From Gammaproteobacteria bacterium (GTDB lineage Bacteria; Pseudomonadota; Gammaproteobacteria; SZUA-21): a stretch of DNA of 5,202 nucleotides. The notes under the pieces were generated by a model, which worked only from the letters and a program-made list of their open reading frames with translations, did no database searches and was not told the DNA's origin. Within the stretch, counting starts at the first letter, position 1. Each line of letters opens with the position of its first letter. The stretch lies in NCBI GenBank assembly GCA_027021095.1, contig JALUUZ010000574.1:1-5202 (forward strand), written 5' to 3'. The position numbers and the translations under genes were made by a program. Positions 1 to 5,202 of the stretch are shown here, piece after piece.

Positions 1-72
1 ATATCGTCGGTGGAAGGATCGCCACGTGACGCAATACGATATGGCGCGGTGTTGGGATAGATGATGTATCCC
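1..72 (+). repeat. Partial copy A of a dispersed palindromic (MITE-like) repeat, cut by the window edge
   Basis: Positions 1-55 align with copy D from 5057 to 5110: shared blocks are ATATCG, GTGGAAG, CCACGT, AATACGAT and CGGTGTTGG, with a few small insertions and deletions. The same core appears in reverse complement inside copy C (about 178-203). The right end differs from the other copies: the usual GGTGCGT...ACGCACC hairpin and CCCTAC terminus are replaced by a different 6-bp stem-loop, GGGATA (54-59) / TATCCC (67-72). The left half of this copy lies outside the window. There is no credible coding frame here. Confidence 0.6.
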
Positions 73-125
73 GCCTCATCGTGACGGTGTACGCAGCACA
101 CCAAAGGATTCACGGCAAAGAAATA
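73..125 (+). repeat. Partial copy B (left half) of the dispersed repeat
   Basis: Positions 73-104 match copy D at 5007-5038 in 30 of 32 bases, differing only at 78 and 91, and the similarity continues through AAGGATT-CACGGCA to GAAATA near 125. Homology then stops, so only the left half of the element is present. The terminal hairpin GGTGT...ACACC (86-102) is kept, but its inner stem has a mismatch at 91/97. The stretch 126-137, between this copy and copy C, matches neither and looks like a junction. No transposase or protein gene is associated. Confidence 0.65.
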
Positions 126-137
126 CTACGCCCCAAA

Positions 138-261
138 GTAGGGTGCGTTGTACGCACCAGCGCCATGGTAAATTGAATCGTATTACGTGGCCATCCTTCC
201 ACACATGATATTTCTTTGCTGTAAATTCTTTGGTGAGAATGGTGCGTACAACGCACCCTAC
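138..261 (-). repeat. Complete copy C of the dispersed repeat (MITE-like, 124 bp, inverted)
   Basis: This copy is bounded by perfect 22-bp terminal inverted repeats at 138-159 and 240-261, beginning GTAGGGTGCG and ending CGCACCCTAC. Each terminus is itself a palindrome: GGTGCGT-TGT-ACGCACC on one side and GGTGCGT-ACA-ACGCACC on the other, each a 7-bp stem with a 3-base loop. In reverse complement, 138-235 aligns without gaps over 98 bases to 5033-5130 of copy D at roughly 80% identity, and most differences are transitions. No flanking target-site duplication longer than the TA inside the termini is evident. It starts eight bases beyond the antitoxin stop codon, so its hairpins would lie in that mRNA's 3' end. 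With no coding capacity it can only be a non-autonomous element. Confidence 0.8.
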
Positions 262-269
262 CTCTTTGC

Positions 270-680
270 TCAATAGTCCCAGCTGTAAGTACAATCGAGA
301 TGGGCACGTACCGCCATCAGGCCCGGCATGCCGTCATCGACCAGTACCGAGACCGGCTTACGCCGCGAAAAACGCCGTAACGGCTTGTTCATCCAGTGTG
401 ACCCCATTTGAATATTGCGTGGAAAGGTGGTGCGCAACGCCTCGATGATCGCCAGCAGGTGTTCGAGCCGGTTGTTGACCTGTTCGCAGCGTGGCAGTTC
501 GGCAACGCCCTGGCGGTAGCGGTTCAGTGTGCGTACATTGGCCTTGCCGGGCAGGTCCAGCAACGCGATGATCTGTTTCGAGTCCAGTCCCCACGAGTCG
601 AGTATCATCAGCACATGCCGGGTAATCTCACTGCGCTCCTGTTCTGTCTGCTGCTCTAGGTATTGCCGTTGTATGTTCAA
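270..680 (-). CDS. MbcA/ParS/Xre-type antitoxin (DUF2384 toxin-binding domain), apparently orphan
   Basis: The product is about 136 aa. Residues about 20-65 form an Xre-like helix-turn-helix region (LDSWGLDSKQIIALLDLPGK, then RTLNRYRQG and a LP turn). Residues about 72-130 match the C-terminal toxin-binding domain of the MbcA/ParS/Xre antitoxin family: an LLAIIEALRTTFP helix, HWMNKPLRRFSRRKPVSVL, then GMPGLMAVRAHLD. By family knowledge such proteins bind and neutralise RES-domain toxins (NAD-degrading enzymes) and repress their own operon. The start is TTG at 680-678: GGAG at 691-688 sits seven bases upstream, and this start removes an unlikely extension beginning at an ATG at 764. The immediately upstream TTG (683-681) is an alternative. 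No RES toxin gene is visible. Downstream there are only repeats up to the window edge, at least 269 bp away. Family assignment is good; an active toxin-antitoxin role is inferred. Confidence 0.8.
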   Translation of the reverse strand: MNIQRQYLEQQTEQERSEITRHVLMILDSWGLDSKQIIALLDLPGKANVRTLNRYRQGVAELPRCEQVNNRLEHLLAIIEALRTTFPRNIQMGSHWMNKPLRRFSRRKPVSVLVDDGMPGLMAVRAHLDCTYSWDY

Positions 681-844
681 CAAAAATCTCCGTGTTCCCG
701 GTCTGCTGCCCAACTCCAGACAGGGATGAACGCCCGAATAAAGACACAGGACCAATACCCACAAGGAATGTCGGCATTGGTCGAAATCCGGTTACAGCTT
801 AACAAGGCGGCGCTGAAAACACAATACTGCACAGGCTCGCCGGG
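681..844 (-). promoter_or_regulatory. Intergenic region between kinase and antitoxin, possible antitoxin promoter
   Basis: This 164-bp non-coding gap separates two minus-strand genes. A weak sigma70-like pair is visible on the minus strand: TTGACC (848-843, overlapping the kinase stop codon) and TATTGT (826-821), with a 16-bp spacer. Transcripts from it would have a leader of about 130 bases. No clear hairpin with a T-run was found after the kinase gene, so read-through from the kinase is also possible. The promoter call is low confidence. Confidence 0.25.
688..691 (-). promoter_or_regulatory. Ribosome binding site deciding the antitoxin TTG start
   Basis: GGAG on the minus strand lies seven bases upstream of the TTG at 680-678 and four upstream of the TTG at 683-681. 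It supports starting the antitoxin at residue 29 of the longer open frame. That gives a protein of normal family length. Confidence 0.55.
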
Positions 845-3340
845 TCAATCTTGCTCCAGGCACCGGCGCAATGCATCGGCCATCGCGCTGCAGTCTGCAA
901 ACCTGTTTTCAGGCAGCTTCTGCAATGACTTGTTGATCACCCGGCTGATACAGGGGGTGATCCCACGGCGCAGTTTGCGGATCGGCTTGTGCGGCTGGTT
1001 GGTGATCTGGTACATCAGGTTGGCCATCGAGTCACCGTCGAAGGGCAGGGTGCCGGAAAGCAGTTGATACATCGTCACACCGAGCGAAAACTGGTCGGAG
1101 GTGCCGGCGACTTTTTTTCCGGAGATCTGTTCCGGCGACATATAGGACGGGCTGCCAAGGATGGTGCCGGTGCGGGTCTTGGTGTCATCGGTCAACGACG
1201 CGATGCCGAAGTCGGTGACCTTGACGGTCTTGGTGTTGGCATTGTAGATGATGTTGGCCGGTTTGACATCACGGTGGATGACTTTCTTTTTGTGTGCATA
1301 CGCCAAGGCATCGGCTACCTGGGCGCAGACTTCGATGATGGTTCTGATTTTCAGTAACGCGCCCTTGGCGATATGGTGGTCGAGGCTGACACCTTCGACA
1401 TAGTCCATCGCGATATAGGCCAGCCCCTGGTCTTCGCCGACATCGTAGATCGTAACGATGTTCATGTGGTTCAGCCTGCCCACGGCTTCCGCTTCACGCA
1501 GAAAGCGTTGTTCGGATTCCTCCAGCTCCTTGCCCTCGAATTCGGCGCTCAACGCCAGGGTCTTGATTGCCACCTCGCGGCCGATTTTCGGGTCACGGCC
1601 AAGGTAGACCATGCCCATCGCGCCGCGGCCGATCTCACGCACGAGCTGGTAGCGCCCCAACATCGGCTTTTCGACGCCGGACTCGGTCAGCGACAGTATC
1701 TGCGTCGTCGCCGTCGCCGAGGGTCCGGAGATCGGAAAGTGGTTGGTCACCTTCATCAGGTGCGCGATACGCGACTCGGAATCCTTGTAGAAGGCACCGA
1801 GATGCTGGTGAATGTGTTCGTAGACCTCCAGTGCCTTGTCGAACTGCCTGCGGCGTTCGAAGTCCAGTCCCAGGTTGTAAAGCAGTTTCGGCAGCTGGCC
1901 GTCGTTGTGGCAGAGTTTCAGATGCTCGAATGCCTTGTTCAGGTTGCTTTGTGACTGGTAGTAGGCACCCAGTTCCTTGCGTACGCTGGACGTCTGCAGC
2001 TGCGCTTTCTCGATCATGCGTGACTTGCGATAGCTGAGGCCGATCAGCGCATGCGTCACCAGCAGAAACAGTGATGGAAACACCATCGGCAGCCACAGCC
2101 TTTGTGTCAGCAGTGCGATCAGCTCGAGATTCAGCGCCGCGGCGACGATGATCATCGTGATCAGAAAACCGATCCTGCCATGCAAGGGCCGCGGCGTCAG
2201 CAGCAGGTAGATCATAAACACCACGATCAATGCGCGCTGCGCGCCGTAGAACCAGTAGGGCACGTTAATCGACTGCCCGCTCAAAAGGCCGTGCGCGGCA
2301 TACGCCTGCCAGCTGACCTGCGGCAGCAGCGTACCGTCAACAGTCTTGATCATCCGGCTCAACGCCGGTGCAGTCAGGCCGATGAACACGGCCCTGCCGC
2401 GGATCCTGGTTTTGAATTTATTGTTCAGAAAGTCTGCCACCGACAGGGTTTTGACCGGCGGCCTGTTCTTCCATGCGCTGACCGGCAGCGGGTAGAAACG
2501 GAATGCCGGGCCGGTCGACAGTCCATAGCGCCTGCCACCGATACGGTTGGGCGGTACCACCCAGGTCTTTGCCGGTGAACGCCCGCGGCTTACCAGGTAA
2601 CTGGCCAGTACCGTGTGTGGAAAGTACTGGTCCTTGGCGCGTACGACCAGTGGGATGTACAGGCTTTCTTTGGATGGCGGGTTCAGGGGCATCAACGCCG
2701 TCATACGTGCCTTGGCATTGAACAGTGCCAGTGGCGGTTGTATTTTTACCGCTTTCGTTTCCGGGCTGCGCAGTGCCAGCCGCTGCAGCCAGGCGGCCAG
2801 CCCTTCAGACGCGGCCTTTACTCGCAGTGTCTTGTTCTTCAGTGACGCAGGTGCTTCGGTATCGAACTGCGTGGACCAGTAGCCGGCACTGATGATCACA
2901 TTGCCTGCTTTGCCGATCACGTTGGCCAGGCGCTGATCGACATCGAGCCGGTAGATGGCCTGCAGTATTTTGCGTTTCAACGGTTTTTGTTGCGGGTCGG
3001 CGCCACTGACGAAATCCGGCCCCGGCCGCTTGGCCAGTTGCGGTGTGGACAGGTCGACGGCCAGCGTGATCGAACGGGGGTTGTGTTTCTGCAGGCGCGA
3101 AACCAGCCGGCTCAGGCGCGCCCGTGACCATGGCCAGTCACCGAACTGTTGCAGTGAGTCAGTATCGATTGCAAGCACCAAGGCCCTGGGGCTGCTTTTG
3201 GCGCCGTTGATAAACCGCGCGATCAGCTGATAACCTTTGTTTTCGATCGACTGAAAGTAATCCGAATAGGTTCCCGCAAGAAATACCAGCGTCAATAAAA
3301 AAATAAATAGCTTAAATTTTGAATAGTTTTTGATATTCAC
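845..3340 (-). CDS. CHASE2-domain receptor serine/threonine protein kinase
   Basis: The product is about 831 aa, a membrane-bound sensor kinase that phosphorylates Ser/Thr of unknown targets. Domains in order: N-terminal membrane helix (about 11-25); extracytoplasmic CHASE2 sensor (about 40-360, with LVLAIDTDSLQQFGDWPWSR, ITLAVDLS and VFIGLTAPAL typical of the fold); three membrane helices (about 369-383, 390-411, 415-436); a TPR-like helical linker (about 453-528, LLYNLGLDFERRRQFDKALE); a Ser/Thr-rich hinge; and a Hanks-type kinase (about 564-829). The kinase is complete: glycine loop G571/G573/G576, K593 in VAIK, E616 of helix C, HRD at 689-691 with K693 and N696, DFG at 710-712, SPE at 735-737, D749 and R813. 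The activation loop holds five threonines (717-726), candidates for autophosphorylation. Ends are CHASE2 then kinase, with no PASTA or FHA. The start is uncertain: GTG at 3340 or TTG at 3346, neither with a clear ribosome binding site, and no ATG is near. GTG is preferred because it gives MNIKNYSKFK directly before the membrane helix. No phosphatase or known substrate gene is adjacent. Confidence 0.93.
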   Translation of the reverse strand: MNIKNYSKFKLFIFLLTLVFLAGTYSDYFQSIENKGYQLIARFINGAKSSPRALVLAIDTDSLQQFGDWPWSRARLSRLVSRLQKHNPRSITLAVDLSTPQLAKRPGPDFVSGADPQQKPLKRKILQAIYRLDVDQRLANVIGKAGNVIISAGYWSTQFDTEAPASLKNKTLRVKAASEGLAAWLQRLALRSPETKAVKIQPPLALFNAKARMTALMPLNPPSKESLYIPLVVRAKDQYFPHTVLASYLVSRGRSPAKTWVVPPNRIGGRRYGLSTGPAFRFYPLPVSAWKNRPPVKTLSVADFLNNKFKTRIRGRAVFIGLTAPALSRMIKTVDGTLLPQVSWQAYAAHGLLSGQSINVPYWFYGAQRALIVVFMIYLLLTPRPLHGRIGFLITMIIVAAALNLELIALLTQRLWLPMVFPSLFLLVTHALIGLSYRKSRMIEKAQLQTSSVRKELGAYYQSQSNLNKAFEHLKLCHNDGQLPKLLYNLGLDFERRRQFDKALEVYEHIHQHLGAFYKDSESRIAHLMKVTNHFPISGPSATATTQILSLTESGVEKPMLGRYQLVREIGRGAMGMVYLGRDPKIGREVAIKTLALSAEFEGKELEESEQRFLREAEAVGRLNHMNIVTIYDVGEDQGLAYIAMDYVEGVSLDHHIAKGALLKIRTIIEVCAQVADALAYAHKKKVIHRDVKPANIIYNANTKTVKVTDFGIASLTDDTKTRTGTILGSPSYMSPEQISGKKVAGTSDQFSLGVTMYQLLSGTLPFDGDSMANLMYQITNQPHKPIRKLRRGITPCISRVINKSLQKLPENRFADCSAMADALRRCLEQD

Positions 3341-3531
3341 TTGCAAGAAATGTTGGTAATAGCAATTGTCAGTCGTGTCGTTTGTAACGACGTGGTTATT
3401 GCTTCCTTTACAAATAAGTATATTCTAGCGCATGCTAATTATTTTTATTGCGTGAATATTACCCACGATGATGTTATTGTTTTGCGGTGTCTACCGTTGT
3501 TACTTTTAGTTTTTATCTGGCAGAATAAACC
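3341..3531. promoter_or_regulatory. AT-rich divergent intergenic region with possible back-to-back promoters
   Basis: This roughly 190-bp gap between divergent genes is much richer in A and T than its flanks. Overlapping opposed -10-like hexamers are visible: TATTCT (3421-3426, plus strand, with TTGCTT 16 bp upstream at 3399-3404) and TATACT (3422-3417, minus strand, no good -35). A second plus-strand option is TTGCGT (3448-3453) with TGTTAT (3472-3477), 18-bp spacer. A short palindrome, GTCGTT-TGT-AACGAC (3377-3391), lies on the kinase-leader side and could be an operator or a hairpin. An open plus-strand frame crossing the region has no coding character. The promoter positions are tentative. 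Confidence 0.35.
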
Positions 3532-4176
3532 ATGCGTATCGCAAAGGAACAGTTGATTCTCTATCATGCTGATCACCAGGCAGCCGGTGAGACGGAATCT
3601 TTTTCTACTGGATCTGTTTCACGCGGCTCTGCTTCCACCGGCACGGCTGTGTGCGAACAACTTGCCACTATGTTAACAGAGCTCGGGTTTATCGGAAAGC
3701 CATTACCGCAGTTTGGCAGCCATTTATATCAAACCGGTGAAGCGTTTTTCGATCATCTTGTCTACCTTGGGTGCTCCCCGGTTGTGCATTTCGCAGGCGA
3801 TGCCGAGGCAGACGAGCCGCCTCCAACCTGCGTAGCGATCGATGCAGGCACCAAGCTGGTGTACGGCAGCAACACGGTTGCACCACGCTGCGGCCACTGC
3901 AAGAACGCACTGCATGGCTGGACCGAGTCGTTGCACGCGGCTGAGCACGAGCCGGCCGTGGTTTGCAGTCACTGTATGACACCGGCGGCGCTGTCGTCAT
4001 TGAACTGGCGTAAGCGGGCGGCGTTGGGTTCGTCGTTCGTCAAGGTGCATGGTGTGTTTCCGCATGAAGCGGTTCCGGGAGAGACACTGCTTACACGGCT
4101 GCAAGCCCTGACAGGAGACGCATGGCGTTACAGTTATGTACAGCAGCCGGTGGTCATAGCGCTCGATGAAATCTGA
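3532..4176 (+). CDS. Conserved-looking hypothetical protein with a zinc-ribbon (CxxC...CxxC)
   Basis: The product is 214 aa, with no named family recognised. Residues 1-40 are Ser/Thr/Gly-rich and low in conservation character. The likely folded part starts near residue 42 (QLATMLTELGFIGKPLPQFG). Cys120-GH-Cys123 and Cys145-SH-Cys148, 21 residues apart, are a typical zinc-ribbon pair; further cysteines are at 41, 81 and 100. After the ribbon comes a Trp/Arg-containing helix (LNWRKRAALGSSF), then FPHEAVPGETLLTRLQALTG and a beta-like end (WRYSYVQQPVVIALDEI). There is no signal peptide or membrane segment, so it is probably cytoplasmic and may bind nucleic acid or a protein partner. The start at 3532 follows only a weak ribosome site (GGCAG), and Met47 is an unlikely alternative. 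The phosphatase gene follows 23 bp after the stop on the same strand, suggesting co-transcription. Coding status is good; function is unknown. Confidence 0.8.
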   Translation: MRIAKEQLILYHADHQAAGETESFSTGSVSRGSASTGTAVCEQLATMLTELGFIGKPLPQFGSHLYQTGEAFFDHLVYLGCSPVVHFAGDAEADEPPPTCVAIDAGTKLVYGSNTVAPRCGHCKNALHGWTESLHAAEHEPAVVCSHCMTPAALSSLNWRKRAALGSSFVKVHGVFPHEAVPGETLLTRLQALTGDAWRYSYVQQPVVIALDEI

Positions 4177-4199
4177 TCGCAAAAAATTCTGTTGAGTCG

Positions 4200-5018
4200 A
4201 TGGATAAAATGAATGAACTAGAGGAGAAGTGCGCAGCGCTCATCGATGCTGTGCGTGAGGCCGGGAAACGTTTTCTGTTGCCCCTGTTGAACAAGGCCAG
4301 GAGTACGACCAAGGCCGACGGCAGCCTGGTGACCGAGGCGGACCTTGCGGTCAACGCGTTTTTGTGTGACAGGCTGCGTCAGCGCTGGCCACAGGTCGCA
4401 GTATTGTCGGAAGAGACCACGGGCCAGGCGCAGCTGCAGGCTTTGTCCCATGCCGGCTCAGGACTCTGGTGCATCGATCCACTGGACGGGACCAGTAATT
4501 TTTCCTATGGCGCACCATATTTTGCTGTCTCGGTGGCCTATATCGTCGGGCATGCGCTCAAGGCTGCAGTGGTCTACGACCCGGTGCGTGACGAGATGTT
4601 TCATGCAGTCAGTGCCGGCGGCGCGTGGTGCAACGGCAGCAGGCTCGAGCCTGCCGCCGTACCCGACACACCGCACGAGGCAATCGCCTGTATCGATTTC
4701 AAACGCCTGCCGGGCACGCTGGGCAGCAGCCTGCTTGCCAAACCGGGTTACAGCTCACAACGCAACTTCGGTGCTTGTGCGCTGGAGCTGTGCTGGCTTG
4801 CCGCCGGCCGTTTTCATGTCTACCTGCACGGCGGCATGAAGTTATGGGACTATGCCGCCGGCGCGCTGGTGTTGAGTGAAGCCGGCGGAATGCTTTCCGA
4901 TCTCGACGGCCATTCACTGACGCGTGTACCGGACCGGTTGACGACATCGGTCGTCGCCGGTACGACACCGGCGTTATACCGGCAGTGGTATGAATATATC
5001 GCCGGTGCCTCGTCGTGA
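4200..5018 (+). CDS. Inositol monophosphatase family protein (Mg-dependent sugar/nucleotide phosphatase)
   Basis: The product is 272 aa, the usual length for the family (E. coli SuhB is about 267). Landmarks are KADGSLVTEAD (38-48), the metal-binding glutamates SEET (E71, E72), motif WCIDPLDGTSNF (D93, D96, with G97/T98), and the C-terminal motif LWDYAAGALVLSEAGG with metal ligand D217. All metal ligands for a Mg2+-dependent phosphomonoesterase are present. The exact substrate is uncertain: inositol phosphate, 3',5'-bisphosphate nucleotide (CysQ-type) and histidinol phosphate are all handled by relatives. At the position of the inositol-binding Glu in human IMPA1 (E213), this protein appears to have His210 (YLHGGMKLWD), which argues against a simple inositol-1-phosphatase. 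A start at 4209 (Met4) is also possible; both starts have weak ribosome sites. The last three residues (Ala-Ser-Ser) and the TGA stop lie inside repeat copy D. It probably forms an operon with the zinc-ribbon gene. Confidence 0.9.
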   Translation: MDKMNELEEKCAALIDAVREAGKRFLLPLLNKARSTTKADGSLVTEADLAVNAFLCDRLRQRWPQVAVLSEETTGQAQLQALSHAGSGLWCIDPLDGTSNFSYGAPYFAVSVAYIVGHALKAAVVYDPVRDEMFHAVSAGGAWCNGSRLEPAAVPDTPHEAIACIDFKRLPGTLGSSLLAKPGYSSQRNFGACALELCWLAAGRFHVYLHGGMKLWDYAAGALVLSEAGGMLSDLDGHSLTRVPDRLTTSVVAGTTPALYRQWYEYIAGASS

Positions 5019-5130
5019 CGGTGTGCGCAGCACACCAAGGGCTTTGCGGCATGGAAATATCGCCTGTGGAAGAATCACCACGTAATACGATTCGATTTGC
5101 CACGGTGTTGGTGCGTACGACACACCCTAC
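5007..5130 (+). repeat. Copy D of the dispersed palindromic repeat, filling the gap between convergent genes
   Basis: Positions 5007-5038 match copy B (73-104) in 30 of 32 bases, and 5033-5130 align gap-free with copy C (reverse complement of 138-235). The left end has a perfect hairpin GGTGTGC-GCA-GCACACC (5020-5036). The right end has GGTGCGT-ACG-ACACACC (5110-5126, one stem mismatch) followed by CCTAC. The element carries the TGA stop of the phosphatase gene (5016-5018) at its left end and the TAG stop of nadC (5129-5127, read on the minus strand) at its right end. Hairpins at both ends could stop transcription from either side or protect mRNA ends, but neither is followed by a proper T-run, so a classical intrinsic terminator is not shown. 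Confidence 0.8.
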
Positions 5131-5202
5131 TTGGCGGTGATACGCATCGACAGGTCGATGGCCTGGACATTTTTGGTGATCGCACCGACCGAGATATAGT
5201 CG
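5127..5202 (-). CDS. Quinolinate phosphoribosyltransferase (nicotinate-nucleotide pyrophosphorylase, carboxylating), C-terminal fragment
   Basis: Only the last 24 codons and the TAG stop are in the window; the gene continues past the right edge. The translation DYISVGAITKNVQAIDLSMR followed by ITAK matches the strongly conserved C-terminus of NadC, where a (V)DYISxGALTKHVxAIDLSMR segment closes the alpha/beta barrel. The enzyme converts quinolinate and PRPP to nicotinate mononucleotide in de novo NAD synthesis, in the cytoplasm. The TAG stop lies within the CCCTAC terminus of repeat copy D, so the final residues after SMR may have been set by the repeat. It is convergent with the phosphatase gene, stop to stop, 108 bp apart. 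Confidence 0.85.
   Translation of the reverse strand, partial: DYISVGAITKNVQAIDLSMRITAK

Noticed and set aside
1..261. Possible CRISPR array
   Set aside because: The repeats are long, in mixed orientation, divergent and not regularly spaced by unique spacers. They are a dispersed palindromic element, with a further copy about 5 kb away.
76..448. Short open frames across the repeat cluster (76-294 and 110-307 minus, 230-448 plus)
   Set aside because: They consist mostly of translated repeat sequence (recurring VRTTHPT-like peptides) and overlap the antitoxin or the terminal inverted repeats. There is no coding signature.
270..764. Longer 164-aa antitoxin starting at the ATG at 764
   Set aside because: The extra 28 residues (MWVLVLCLYSGVH...) do not resemble the family. 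A GGAG site precedes the internal TTG, giving a protein of normal length.
1373..2578. Long plus-strand open frames (1373-1954, 1567-2037, 2102-2578) antisense to the kinase gene
   Set aside because: They are shadows of the GC-rich kinase coding sequence. Their translations are rich in Arg, Gln and His with no recognisable domain, while the minus-strand frame has continuous conserved motifs.
3341..3556. 71-aa plus-strand frame in the divergent intergenic region
   Set aside because: It lies in AT-rich promoter-like DNA, overlaps the start of the zinc-ribbon gene in another frame, and has no ribosome site or recognisable domain.
4345..4839. 164-aa plus-strand frame and several minus-strand frames inside the phosphatase gene
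   Set aside because: They are out-of-frame shadows. The phosphatase frame contains all the family motifs across the same stretch.
5020..5036. Classical rho-independent terminator after the phosphatase gene
   Set aside because: The GGTGTGC/GCACACC hairpin is perfect, but it is followed by AAGGGC rather than a T-run. A termination role is possible but not shown, so it is described only as part of the repeat.

Overview
The window looks like a stretch of a free-living or symbiotic gammaproteobacterial chromosome with moderately high GC. The evidence is a CHASE2-type receptor Ser/Thr kinase, a NadC C-terminus ending in the ALTKHVxAIDLSMR-like signature, an inositol-monophosphatase-family enzyme, and short dispersed repeats with GTAGGGTGCG...CGCACC ends of the kind common in sulfur-oxidising and related gammaproteobacteria. 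The lineage below class level is a guess.

Layout. Positions 1-261 hold no gene. They contain three copies or part-copies of one short palindromic repeat family: two partial copies in + orientation (A and B) and one complete copy in inverted orientation with perfect 22-bp terminal inverted repeats (C). Eight bases beyond copy C lies the stop codon of a small minus-strand gene (270-680) for an MbcA/ParS/Xre-type antitoxin, with a likely TTG start and a good ribosome binding site. No RES-type toxin is visible beside it. After a 164-bp gap comes a large minus-strand gene (845-3340) for a membrane receptor kinase: one N-terminal membrane helix, a periplasmic CHASE2 sensor, three membrane helices, a TPR-like linker and a cytoplasmic Hanks-type kinase with all catalytic residues intact. 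A clearly AT-rich divergent intergenic region (3341-3531) separates it from two plus-strand genes: an unrecognised 214-aa protein with a CxxC/CxxC zinc-ribbon pattern (3532-4176), and 23 bp later an inositol-monophosphatase-family phosphatase (4200-5018). The window ends with the C-terminal 24 codons of nadC on the minus strand (5127-5202).

The most striking feature is the fourth repeat copy (D, about 5007-5130). It fills the whole gap between the convergent phosphatase and nadC genes, and its two ends contain both stop codons (TGA and TAG). The repeat family therefore defines the 3' ends of two genes here and lies directly at the 3' end of a third, the antitoxin. This suggests a preference for, or tolerance of, gene ends, perhaps with a role in transcription termination or mRNA 3'-end protection.

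Functionally the window is a mix. There is a signalling receptor with no visible partner, an apparently orphan antitoxin, a probable two-gene operon of a zinc-ribbon protein and a metal-dependent sugar or nucleotide phosphatase, and an NAD-biosynthesis gene. No CRISPR array, tRNA, rRNA or transposase gene was seen.
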